From assembly GCA_902791985.1 (NCBI GenBank), contig CADAYD010000004.1:29143-93142 (forward strand): DNA of 64,000 bases. The letters run 5' to 3'. A model generated the notes under the pieces. The model was not told where the DNA came from. It saw only the letters and a program-made list of their open reading frames with translations, and searched no databases. The first letter of the stretch is position 1. Each line of letters starts with the position of its first letter. The position numbers and the translations under genes were made by a program. Origin of the DNA: an uncultured bacterium. GTDB taxonomy: Bacteria; Cyanobacteriota; Vampirovibrionia; Gastranaerophilales; Gastranaerophilaceae. Below are positions 28,801 to 37,069 of the stretch, piece after piece.

Positions 28801-28891
28801 CAAAGTCCTGTAAATCACCCCTAAAACTGTGTTCTGTGGTCTTTCCAGTCTTATATTTCTGAATTACTGCACCTAGATACTTCTCAACCAT
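25880..28891 (-). CDS. Single-chain restriction-modification enzyme (type ISP/IIG-like)
   Basis: A 1003-residue fusion of nuclease, N6-adenine methyltransferase and specificity region. The PD-(D/E)xK nuclease is at the N-terminus: D53 in GAPDYII and E67-K69 in GYIEAKD. A helical linker follows, then GVYYTPQPVVRFIV, the SAM motif ILDPATGTGTFLAETI (383-389) and catalytic NPPY (501-504). The last 400 residues look like a target-recognition region of type ISP proteins, but there is no helicase, so it is closer to type IIG. It should both cut and methylate one DNA motif. Base use is richer in GC than neighbours, and repeats flank both sides, which suggests transfer. Confidence 0.85.
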   Translation of the reverse strand: MVEKYLGAVIQKYKTGKTTEHSFRGDLQDFVERTVIGIQAINEPRRQKCGAPDYIIQKKNIPIGYIEAKDIDKSLDTIDKTEQLDRYKASLDNLILTNYLEFWFYKNGEHVDTIKVAELSSGKIKTYDKEYQRLINAIRNFCDYQGQTIKSPKQLANLMAQKAVMIRDVIINALELDSESSLVSQRNAFKQILLHDLTNHTFADMYAQTIAYGLFVARLNDTTLEDFSRQEARELISKNNPFLRQLFDYISGANLDDSLVWIVDDLVEIFRAVDLNKLLRNYGRTTQMSDPFLHFYETFLESYDKVNKEKRGVYYTPQPVVRFIVSAVDRILKNEFKLSHGLADDSTIKHTRTLYYESKKVRGKVVDMPVTTEEDIYKVQILDPATGTGTFLAETIRKIYSYFVNQQGIWSQYVDKALIPRLNGFEIMMTPYVMCHLKLDLLLQDTGYKTTSQTNRFNVYLTNALEKDETTKYPLFDWLSEEARYAGIIKSDKPIMVVLGNPPYSVSSCNKSDYIDEIMEVYKQDLNERNIQPLSDDYIKFIRMGETYIEKNKEGVLAYISNNSFIDGVIHRQMRKHLMETFDKIYILDLHGNAKKKETAKDGSKDENVFDIQQGVSINIFIKTGMKQSNELAKVYHAELLGVRENKFEYLNNNEFDTVEYKELEPVEPYYFFVPKDFNAQADYDKGFKIDELFVVNTSGVKTHHDDELVSMQPFDTETNREYCYRPFDKRYIDYDLSKVVRHRNSVMKHLIDKNSISLCVCRQQSTYDFQHVLVSETVSDMCYISSQTKEGSYAFPLYLYDDDSEQKSFFDVNRKPNLKMDIVQTLETALGLSFTPEKENTEGTFAPIDILDYIYGVLHSNKYRTKYKEFLKIDFPRIPYPASAGYFFKIAKLGKELREIHLMESKQVTEYITSYGVSGDNEVIKPEYKDNKVYINRTQYFDNVPEVAWNFYIGGYQPAQKWLKDRKGRILSYDEILHYQKIIKALVLTNDIMQQIDGIIEL

Positions 28892-29479
28892 AAACCGATT
28901 ATAGCATGAATTTTGAGTTTAATATAATTTGTAAAAATCAATGGAAAATAAGCGACTCGTGTGAGTAAATAATGAGTAAGTATGAGTAAATCGGTTTTTG
29001 GGGTAAAGTTAAACTTCCGACCAGCAAAACCCCTACAACGAGCGAGTTTTAGAAAATAAAATAGTCAAACTGACAAAACCGTACTACTCGTCTAACTACA
29101 ACTTTATCTCAAAATACCTGAGACAGATGGGGTTTATTTGGGACATTTGAATTGTAATTAATTTGCCTGTGTTAGCCGCCACCTTTAGGTGTTAGCGATT
29201 TTATACGAATTGACTCAAATGTAACGAAACTGCTCTTTTTGTCCAATTTCTGTCACTCAAAAATCCGGTATAAATCCGAGCAAATCGCTAAAACCTAAAC
29301 ATACTCTATATTATAACGATGACGCATTTAGGACAAAAATGTACCGCTTAAAGCGCCTATTTTTTAACTCGGAAGCAAGCCGGAAGCATTTACTACATTT
29401 GAATAGCAGTAAAATTAAGACTCTAAACACATTACGAAATAGTAAAAATCCGTTCCAAAAACTATCGATTTCAGTCAAG
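28892..29479. other. Repeat-rich intergenic region
   Basis: About 590 nt with no supported gene. It contains ACTTCCGACC at 29011 and a 59-bp segment (29069-29127) identical to 43457-43515. Words such as GGACATTT and CTTTTTGTCC recur as in the other repeat copies. Confidence 0.55.
29069..29127 (+). repeat. 59-bp repeat, copy 1
   Basis: Identical over 59 bp to 43457-43515 in the same orientation, beginning ACTGACAAAACCGTACTACT and ending CTGAGACAGA. The flanks differ, apart from short words shared by the repeat family. Perfect identity over 14 kb distance suggests a recent copy or strong constraint. Confidence 0.85.
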
Positions 29480-30590
29480 TTATTGCTGCGGGCGTAATCT
29501 GTTATTAACCCTTAAGGCATTTGTTACCCAACCCTTTGTTCTGGATGCAACTACGAAATCGTTATAAACTGGAAGTATCTTCGATGGATCCGAAATTGTA
29601 ACAATAATTGTTGCATCTTGAGGCTCATCCAATTCAAATTGACTTCTTGTAAGAACACCTACATTTAGCCTCCAATTAATTGCATTAACACCTTTTGGTA
29701 TTGAACGTTTGTAAACTTTTACTGGTGACCATTTGTAACCATGCTCTATAAGTATTTTTTCAAAATTTCCTGCACAATCAGGAGTATCTAGAGGTACTTG
29801 CTTTGTGTATTTGCCCACAGTATCAATTGAACCTAATGAAACATCTACATTTGTTCGACAATATTCAGATGCGTTGTTCTCATCTAATGGTTGATTGTAC
29901 ACCAAAGTAACGTATATATCTCCGAAGACCTTTCCATCTGAAGTTATTAAACATTCTGGTATAGGAAAATCTTTTTGGTAAATAAGTCCTGGTTGCAATT
30001 TAACATTAAAAATTGATGTAGCTTGCCAATCTGGTGACAATAACATTTCATTTAAGTCACCAGGAACACCAAATCCAAAATAATTTATGTCACTTTCAGA
30101 TAATTCTTTTTACTTTTAATACTTGATTATAATTTTTTAGTTCACGTATATCTTTTGAAATAATATCATCCGGTGTATATGGTGCTATTTCTTTAATGGC
30201 AGAAATATTTGCAATATTCTTTTGTGTCTGGCTATTCTTTATCTTTGTTTCGAGTTTGCTTATTGATGAACTATTTACACTTACAAATAATTCACCTAAG
30301 GTTCCTGTTCCTACAATTTTACAATCGGCATCTTTTATGATTTCAGTTGGGCGGTGGCTTTTTGCAAAAGCCTGTTCTCTTAAGTATATCTTTACTACAC
30401 CACTTGTATTTGGATATTTGTTAAATGCTTTTTCAAAATAATTAACAGCATTTGTAGTATATCCAACTAATTCTGTTCTATGTTTATCAAAATTGGCAAA
30501 ATCAAATACAGTATTATCTCCACCACGATTTTGTTTTGCGTGAATATCATTTGTATCATACGCTACGACTAAAAAATTATTCTTATTCAT
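29480..30590 (-). pseudogene. Subtilase (S8) gene, catalytic core deleted
   Basis: Two frames are the ends of one gene. The N-part (30590-30096, 164 codons) starts MNKNNFLVVAYDTN and resembles the N-terminal region of S8 peptidases that are often paired with an AAA ATPase in accessory loci. The C-part (about 30085-29480) opens with SDINYFGFGVPGDLNEMLL, the end of the subtilase fold, followed by a beta-rich tail. Between them the roughly 350-residue domain with Asp, His and Ser is absent, and the frame changes near 30090-30100. Assignment of both ends is from memory of the family. Confidence 0.6.
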
Positions 30591-30611
30591 TCTTTCCTCC
30601 TTGATTTATGA

Positions 30612-30761
30612 TTTTGGAAATATATCCTAAACGGAGAAGAATTAATACCTAACAGCAAAGGTGAAAGCATAATTTCTTACGCAGATTATGCCGTTGCAAT
30701 GGTCGATATTGCCGTTCAAGATAAATATATTCAACAAAGAATATCTGTAGTAAGAGAATAA
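30612..30761 (+). pseudogene. 3' remnant of an NAD(P)-binding oxidoreductase gene
   Basis: In one frame the sequence reads YILNGEELIPNSKGESIIS followed by YADYAVAMVDIAVQDKYIQQ and a stop at 30759. This matches the C-terminal end of NAD(P)H-binding SDR-like proteins (GxxLxxNxKGESxISxxDYAxAMxDE). The 5' four-fifths of the gene are missing. Confidence 0.55.
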
Positions 30762-30774
30762 AGAATTTTTATTA

Positions 30775-30810
30775 AAGAGTGCGAAACATAACAGATGTTT
30801 TCGCACTCTT
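30775..30810. terminator. Strong bidirectional hairpin terminator
   Basis: AAGAGTGCGAAACAT pairs with ATGTTTTCGCACTCTT (one bulged T) around a 5-nt loop. It follows the oxidoreductase remnant and lies 29 nt before the histidine kinase start, so it insulates the efflux locus. Confidence 0.7.
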
Positions 30811-30838
30811 GTTATATAATAACCTTGAGAGGTTTATT

Positions 30839-32050
30839 ATGCTGAAGTCGGAAAGTTTTATTAAAATTGCAGGGGTTTGGGTTATTGCCCTGATGTTTAT
30901 CTGGTCAATTTTGATAATAATTTTAAATCATTCCGACTTAATGATTGTATATGGTTTTGGGAACATTTTAAACAGACTTCCTTTTTATTCACCCTCAAAA
31001 ATATTGAACGTTGTGTTTGTAAGTTTTTTCTTTATTGTGTATTTGATTTCATTTTTGAAATTAATGCAAAATAAAATTCACGTAAAATCGTACAAAAACA
31101 TCTGCTGTCTTTTATTAATGGCAATTTCCGGCAGTATTGTCTGTGTTTCTTTGAACTACATCGTAAGTCTGCTTGTTGGCTTTGTTTTAAAGAAAAAATA
31201 TTCCGTAATTTTAGTTTTGTTAAACATTTTATCTTGTTTAACGGTTGATATTTTAGTTCCCGACGTTAAAAAACTTGAATTCATTGATATTGTAAAAGGC
31301 ACTCTGCTTGACCAAATTTTAGCTGATACGGTTTCAACCTGCAGTTTTCATATATTTTTGTTTATTCTTGGGATTGTGTTGGTGCAAGAAATTAAACAGA
31401 GGCTTGAACTTGAAATAACGAACGCTAAATTGAAAGTATTTAAAGAAATTGATGATATTTCAATAAGAAACTCTGAAAGAATTGATATTGCAAGAGAGCT
31501 CCACGACAGCATCGGGCATCATCTCGCTGCAATAAGTACAAATCTTCAGCTTGCAAATGCTCTATGTAAGGATGAAGCAAAAGAACCGATACAAGATGCT
31601 TATGACACATCAAAAGTTTTAATGAATGATATCAGAGGAATAGTTTCTGCCTTAAAACAAGATAAAAGTTTAGATTTATACGAAGCAATAACGAAGATTA
31701 TAAAATCAATAAAATCGCCAAAAATCACTTTTGATATGGATAAATCCCTTGTTATACAAAATCAAAAAATAAAACACGTTTTATTTAGAACTGTTCAGGA
31801 AATTATTACAAACGCAATGAAATACTCGGAAGCCGAAAGCCTTTTTATTTCAATAAAATACGAGAATAATTTTATTATTTTAAACGCTAAAGACGATGGA
31901 GTAGGCTGTGAAAATTTAAAACTCTCAAACGGACTAAGCGGTATGACAGAAAGAATTGAAGAACTTTTTGGATGTGTTGAATTTAGAACCTCAAAAAATA
32001 ACGGCTTTGTTACAAATATAAAAATCCCTTATGGGGGTAACAATGATTAG
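30839..32050 (+). CDS. NarL-type sensor histidine kinase (HisKA_3)
   Basis: A 403-residue membrane kinase. Six or so hydrophobic segments fill residues 10-185. A short linker leads to the HisKA_3 dimerisation helix IDIARELHDSIGHHLAAIST with phospho-acceptor His222, then an HATPase domain with IITNAMKYSEA (N box) and AKDDGVGC (G1). GAGAGG lies 7 nt before ATG 30839; a longer frame from 30779 lacks a site and overlaps the terminator. The response regulator overlaps its stop by 8 nt. The pair lies just before a metal-type efflux operon and probably controls it. Confidence 0.9.
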   Translation: MLKSESFIKIAGVWVIALMFIWSILIIILNHSDLMIVYGFGNILNRLPFYSPSKILNVVFVSFFFIVYLISFLKLMQNKIHVKSYKNICCLLLMAISGSIVCVSLNYIVSLLVGFVLKKKYSVILVLLNILSCLTVDILVPDVKKLEFIDIVKGTLLDQILADTVSTCSFHIFLFILGIVLVQEIKQRLELEITNAKLKVFKEIDDISIRNSERIDIARELHDSIGHHLAAISTNLQLANALCKDEAKEPIQDAYDTSKVLMNDIRGIVSALKQDKSLDLYEAITKIIKSIKSPKITFDMDKSLVIQNQKIKHVLFRTVQEIITNAMKYSEAESLFISIKYENNFIILNAKDDGVGCENLKLSNGLSGMTERIEELFGCVEFRTSKNNGFVTNIKIPYGGNND

Positions 32051-32684
32051 AATTATTGTTGCAGAGGATCAACATTTAGTCAGGAAAGGAATTGTAGGTT
32101 TGTTGAAGCTAAACAATGATTTTGAGGTAATTGCAGAAGCATCTGATGGGATTGATGCGTATAATAAAATTATTGAACTTAAACCCGATGTTGCGCTTTT
32201 GGATATTAAAATGCCGAAAATGAACGGGATAGATGTTTTGGAAAAATTGAATAATGCAGGTGTCAAAATAAATTCAATACTTTTAACAACGTTTAACGAC
32301 GAGGATTTATACAAAAACGCACTTGTTGCGGGTGCAAATGCTTTTCTTTTAAAGGATGTGTCAATTGAAATTTTATCTGATACTATTTATAAGGCTGCGA
32401 AAGGCGAGCATATAATTAACCCTTTGATAACTCCAAAAACAATAGAAAAAATTCAAGCGGATACAAGGTTCATTTCAATAGATGATATAACAGAGGAGCT
32501 TACAAAAAGAGAAATTGAAGTTTTAAAGCTCATATCAAACGGTTACAGCAACAAAGAAATCGGAGAGTTATTGTCAATTTCAACGGGTGTGGTTAAAAAT
32601 TATACCTCAGCGATTTTTCAAAAATTAAATGTAAGAGATAGAACAAGAGCCGTTTTAAAAGCGATTGAGATGGGGTTGATATAA
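32043..32684 (+). CDS. NarL/LuxR-type response regulator
   Basis: A 213-residue regulator: receiver domain with acidic pair in VAEDQH, phospho-acceptor Asp54 in ALLDIKMP and the Lys in FLLKDVS, followed by a LuxR-type helix-turn-helix (LTKREIEVLKLISNGYSNKE). GGGGG precedes the ATG at 32043, which overlaps the kinase gene. Cognate to that kinase and likely activator or repressor of the efflux genes 52 nt downstream. Confidence 0.92.
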   Translation: MIRIIVAEDQHLVRKGIVGLLKLNNDFEVIAEASDGIDAYNKIIELKPDVALLDIKMPKMNGIDVLEKLNNAGVKINSILLTTFNDEDLYKNALVAGANAFLLKDVSIEILSDTIYKAAKGEHIINPLITPKTIEKIQADTRFISIDDITEELTKREIEVLKLISNGYSNKEIGELLSISTGVVKNYTSAIFQKLNVRDRTRAVLKAIEMGLI

Positions 32685-32736
32685 TATATGACTTTTGTCA
32701 CGTCAATATAAAAAACATTTATATTAGCATAAATTT

Positions 32737-34017
32737 ATGAAAAAATTTGTGCTTTTTTTATTATTAATAATTCAATTAGGTGCAAGTGCAGAAGAAATAA
32801 AACCAATTTCTTTAAATGAGGCAATCCAAATAGCTTTAGAAAATAATTTGGACTACAAAAGCGGCAAGTTAAACATTGATATTGCAAAAAACAATATAAA
32901 ATCTGCAAACAGGCTTCAAAATCCGGGGATTTATACTTTTTGGAACTTTGGTAAATCCGGTCATGGCAACCCTCAGCAAATAGGGATTACACAAACTATA
33001 GAAATCGCAAAACGAAGTCCTCGAAAAAAACTTGCGCAGGCAAAGTTGAAATTGACTGATAACGATATTTTGTATATGGCGTTTAGACTCAAAACCGATG
33101 TAAAAATAGCTTATATTGAAACTCTTGGAGCAAAAACAAAATTTCATACCTTGAAAGAACAAGAACAACTTTTACAAACCCTTCTTGACATCGCAAAAAA
33201 GCGAGTTGAAGCAGGAGCGAGTGCTGAAATTGATGTTTTGCAAGCAAAAATCGCCTTAAATCAAATGACAACGACAATTAATAATGCCAAAACCGAGATA
33301 GATGTAGCAAATATAAATTTTAATAAAGTACTAAATGTTCCAAACGAACAGTATGAAATAGAAGGAAATTTTTTAACTGACAGTAATATTACAAGTGATT
33401 TCAAAACCCCGCCTTTAAACATAAATTTGCCTGATACTCAAACTGTTGTAAATAATTATCTTGAGCGAAGATTTGATATACAAATAGTAAAAAACAATAT
33501 TGAGGTTGCCGAGAAAAATTTGATTAATGTAGTAAGACAAAGAGTTCCTGATATTGAACTTGAAGGCGGTTATGGGTTTCAATCTAAAGGTATGTCAGAT
33601 GACGGAACATTCCAAAACGGTGGATATATTGGGGCGAATTTAGTAAATATTCCTGTTTTGTATTCATTTAGTCCTGAAATAAAAAATGCGAAATTGGAAT
33701 TGGAGCAAGCTCAATTAAATTATGACTCTACAAAAAACAAAGCAGCTAAAGATATTCAGGCAAAGTACGAAAAGTTTTTAACATCAAGAAAAAATCTAAA
33801 TTACTATAATGAAACCTTGTTAAAAGAGTCAGCAGAATTTATAAGGTTATCAAAAAGAAGCTATGAAGTTGGGAAATCAAACCTCACAACTTTAATTGTT
33901 ATGGAGCAAAACTATAGGGATATTATTTTAGGGTATTCGGACACGTTGGCTCAATATTATACAGATTGGCTGGAGTTTTTACTATCAATAAATCAAGAGG
34001 AAATGGATGAACTTTAA
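32737..34017 (+). CDS. CzcC/CusC-type outer membrane efflux protein
   Basis: A TolC-family channel of 426 residues with signal peptide MKKFVLFLLLIIQLGASA. The OEP repeat signatures are SLNEAIQIALENNLDYKS and VLQAKIALNQMTTTINN in the first half and a matching helical hairpin ending RLSKRSYEVGKSNLTTLIV in the second. It is first in the efflux operon; the pump gene overlaps its last 11 nt. The short form and neighbours fit the heavy-metal (Czc/Cus) branch rather than the drug branch. Confidence 0.9.
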   Translation: MKKFVLFLLLIIQLGASAEEIKPISLNEAIQIALENNLDYKSGKLNIDIAKNNIKSANRLQNPGIYTFWNFGKSGHGNPQQIGITQTIEIAKRSPRKKLAQAKLKLTDNDILYMAFRLKTDVKIAYIETLGAKTKFHTLKEQEQLLQTLLDIAKKRVEAGASAEIDVLQAKIALNQMTTTINNAKTEIDVANINFNKVLNVPNEQYEIEGNFLTDSNITSDFKTPPLNINLPDTQTVVNNYLERRFDIQIVKNNIEVAEKNLINVVRQRVPDIELEGGYGFQSKGMSDDGTFQNGGYIGANLVNIPVLYSFSPEIKNAKLELEQAQLNYDSTKNKAAKDIQAKYEKFLTSRKNLNYYNETLLKESAEFIRLSKRSYEVGKSNLTTLIVMEQNYRDIILGYSDTLAQYYTDWLEFLLSINQEEMDEL

Positions 34018-37000
34018 TAAATTAATAAAATATGTTTTAAAAAACAAAAAAATTGTACTAATTTTGTCTGTAATAATGATGCTTACAGGATTGTTTTGCC
34101 TAAAAACTCTTGATATTGAAGCCTATCCGGATTTTACTTCCCCAATGGTTCAAGTCATAACAGAAATGTCCGGAAAAAGTGCCGAAGATGTTGAAAGACT
34201 TGCTACAATTCCTCTTGAAAAAGAATTAAACGGGATTCCCCATGAAAAAATGCTTTATTCAAATTCATTATTCGGACTTTCGGTTATAAAGGTTGTGTTT
34301 GATGACAACATGTCCTCAAACCTAATCAGACAGCAAGTATTAGAGCGGATTTCACAGGCTGATTTACCGGAGGATATCAAGCCGCAATTAGGGCCTGATG
34401 CTTCACCTATCGGTGAGATTTTCAGATATACTCTAGAATCCGATTTTTATAACCCTATGACATTGAAAGCTCTTGAAGATTGGGATATGGAGCGAGCTTT
34501 TAAACAGGTAAAAGGTGTTATTAATGTAAATAGTTTTGGCGGGCCTGTTAAAACTTATAAAGTCATTTTAAACCACGAAAAAATAAGGTTTTATAATCTG
34601 GATGTAAGAGAGGTTTATGATGCTATAAAGCAATCAAATTCAACAGCCGGCGGGCATTATATTGATAATAATAATCAGGCTTTTATTGTAAGAGGAATCG
34701 GGTTATTTACAGATATTGAAAGTCTTAAGAATACCGTAATATCTTCTCAAAAAGGAACGCCTATCAGGATAAAAGATGTCGGAGAAGTCGTAATTGAGCC
34801 TGCGGTAAGACTCGGACAAGTCGGTAAAAACTTTAATGATGATACGGTTGAAGGTATTGTTTTAATGAGAAAGAGCGAAAATCCCTCAAAAACAATCAAA
34901 AATTTAAAGCGCTCACTCCCTGATATTATTTCTGAACTGCCAAAAGGAGTAAAACTTGTTCCAATTTATGATAGAAGCACGTTGATTAATAACACGATGA
35001 AAACAATTTCGCACAATGTAATTTTAGGTATATTTTTTGTGGTCGTGATTTTGTACGCTTTTATCAAAAATTTAAGGCTGACGCTTATCACTTCACTGAC
35101 CATTCCCCTTGCTTTATCTTTTGCGTTTATTTTATTTAAAATATTTTCTATCCCTGCAAACCTTTTGAGTATGGGGGCAGTAGATTTTGGGATTTTAGTC
35201 GATGCAGCGGTTATTTTAGCTGAAAATATTTATACAAAAATATCCGGTTATAAAAATAATCTAACCGAATGCAGAAAAAAAGTTTTAGTATATAAAGCAG
35301 TTAAAGAAATGTGGCAGCCGATATTCTTTTCAACATTAATAATTCTTTGCTGTTTTTTGCCGATTTTTGCATTTAATGGTGTTGCAGGAAAACTCTTTCA
35401 CCCTTTAGCTTTTACAATGGGTTTTTCTTTAATAGGTGCCGTTATAACCTCGTTATTTATAATTCCTGTTTTAGTATCAAAATTTTTGCATTCCGTAAAA
35501 ATAAAAGAACAGCCTGAAATTTTCGGCAAGTTTTATGAGAAACTTCTTGATAAAACTTTGAAATCACCTAAAAAATTTTTTATCATACTTGGTGGAATTT
35601 TAATTTCTTCATTTATCCTTTTGCCATTTATTGGGTCTGAATTTTTACCGAATTTAGATGAAGGTAATATTTGGCTCAGAGTAACGGTAATCCCGAGGAG
35701 TACAACAATAAACCATAGCGTTGAAGTAGCAAGACAAATAAGGGAAACATTACTAAAATACCCTGAAGTTACAAATGTTATTTCACATATTGGTTCAGCC
35801 GATGATGGCGAAGACCCGAATTTATTATCAAATATAGAAAATATGGTGGATTTAAAACTTTCTAAAAAGTGGCGGTTTAAATTTCATAAAAATAAACAAA
35901 AACTGATTAATGATATGGAAAGAAGTTTAAATGAAATTCCCGGAATTACTACATATTTTACCCAATATATTCAGGATAATGTGGAAGAAGCCGTTTCCGG
36001 CTCAAAAGGTCAAGTTGTCTTGAAAATTTATGGTCACGATTTATATAATCTGCAAAAACTTCAAGATGAAGCGGTTGAGTTGTTAGGAAAAGTGCGAGGG
36101 ATTGTAGATATTTCTTATGACCAAATAATCGGGCAGCCGCAGTATCAAATAAAAGCGGACAGGACAAAAGCCGCAAGGTATGGTTTAAAAAGCGACGATA
36201 TCCAAAAAGTTATTGAAATTGCAATCGGCGGTAAAAATGCTACTCAAATAATTAAAAACGAAAAACGATTTAATGTGTTTTTACGTCTTGAACAGGAGGA
36301 CAGAAACAGTTTAGAAAAGCTCGAAAACATCATCGTCAAAACACCTGACGGAATTTCTGTTCCTTTGTCTAATGTAGCAAATATTACGAACGACAACGGC
36401 GCAATGATTATTACAAGGAGTGAAAATCAAAGAGTAGCAATAATTAGATTTAACATAAGAAATCGAGATTTAGGTTCGACCGTAAATGAAGCGGAAAAGC
36501 TATTAAAAAAAGAACTTAAACTGCCTGATAACTACAGAATAAAATGGGCAGGGCAATCAGAGAGTCAAAAAAGTGCCAATATAAGACTTGGAATAATTTT
36601 ACCTCTTACAATTCTTTTAATTTCGGCAATTCTTTTTATCCATTACAAGAAAAAACGCTATGTGGGGATTGCTTTATGCACAATTTTGCCTGTATTATCA
36701 GGGGCTATTTTTATTCTGTTTTTAACTAAGACATATTTTTCAATCTCCGCCGGAGTTGGTCTAATTGCGGCAATAGGAGTATCAATACAAAACAGCGTAA
36801 TAATTCTATCTTCGCTTATAAAAACAAATACCTTAGGTGATGAGGAATTAAAAAGTCTTGCGTGTAAAAGATTACGTCCTGTCCTATCAGCTTCACTTGT
36901 TGCAATACTCGGGCTAATGCCGGCAGCACTTTCAAACGGTATTGGTGCACAAAGCCAGAAACCTTTTGCAATTACTATAATTGGCGGACTTACTTTTGGC

Positions 37001-37069
37001 ACCGTTATTACAATATTTTTAGTACCTCTACTGTATAAACTGACAAAGGAGAAAAAATGCGAAATTTAA
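34007..37069 (+). CDS. Heavy-metal-type RND pump (CzcA/CusA family)
   Basis: A 1020-residue proton-driven pump of the HME-RND branch. Signatures are LDIEAYPDFTSPMVQVITE near the start, GAVDFGILVDAAVILAENIY in transmembrane helix 4 (the two Asp spaced as in CzcA), and PFIGSEFLPNLDEGNIWLR at the second periplasmic loop. Full length, no disruption. It is coupled by overlaps to the outer-membrane gene before and the adaptor gene after it. Metal specificity (Cu/Ag, Zn, Co/Cd, Ni) cannot be assigned from what is visible. Confidence 0.93.
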   Translation: MNFNKLIKYVLKNKKIVLILSVIMMLTGLFCLKTLDIEAYPDFTSPMVQVITEMSGKSAEDVERLATIPLEKELNGIPHEKMLYSNSLFGLSVIKVVFDDNMSSNLIRQQVLERISQADLPEDIKPQLGPDASPIGEIFRYTLESDFYNPMTLKALEDWDMERAFKQVKGVINVNSFGGPVKTYKVILNHEKIRFYNLDVREVYDAIKQSNSTAGGHYIDNNNQAFIVRGIGLFTDIESLKNTVISSQKGTPIRIKDVGEVVIEPAVRLGQVGKNFNDDTVEGIVLMRKSENPSKTIKNLKRSLPDIISELPKGVKLVPIYDRSTLINNTMKTISHNVILGIFFVVVILYAFIKNLRLTLITSLTIPLALSFAFILFKIFSIPANLLSMGAVDFGILVDAAVILAENIYTKISGYKNNLTECRKKVLVYKAVKEMWQPIFFSTLIILCCFLPIFAFNGVAGKLFHPLAFTMGFSLIGAVITSLFIIPVLVSKFLHSVKIKEQPEIFGKFYEKLLDKTLKSPKKFFIILGGILISSFILLPFIGSEFLPNLDEGNIWLRVTVIPRSTTINHSVEVARQIRETLLKYPEVTNVISHIGSADDGEDPNLLSNIENMVDLKLSKKWRFKFHKNKQKLINDMERSLNEIPGITTYFTQYIQDNVEEAVSGSKGQVVLKIYGHDLYNLQKLQDEAVELLGKVRGIVDISYDQIIGQPQYQIKADRTKAARYGLKSDDIQKVIEIAIGGKNATQIIKNEKRFNVFLRLEQEDRNSLEKLENIIVKTPDGISVPLSNVANITNDNGAMIITRSENQRVAIIRFNIRNRDLGSTVNEAEKLLKKELKLPDNYRIKWAGQSESQKSANIRLGIILPLTILLISAILFIHYKKKRYVGIALCTILPVLSGAIFILFLTKTYFSISAGVGLIAAIGVSIQNSVIILSSLIKTNTLGDEELKSLACKRLRPVLSASLVAILGLMPAALSNGIGAQSQKPFAITIIGGLTFGTVITIFLVPLLYKLTKEKKCEI

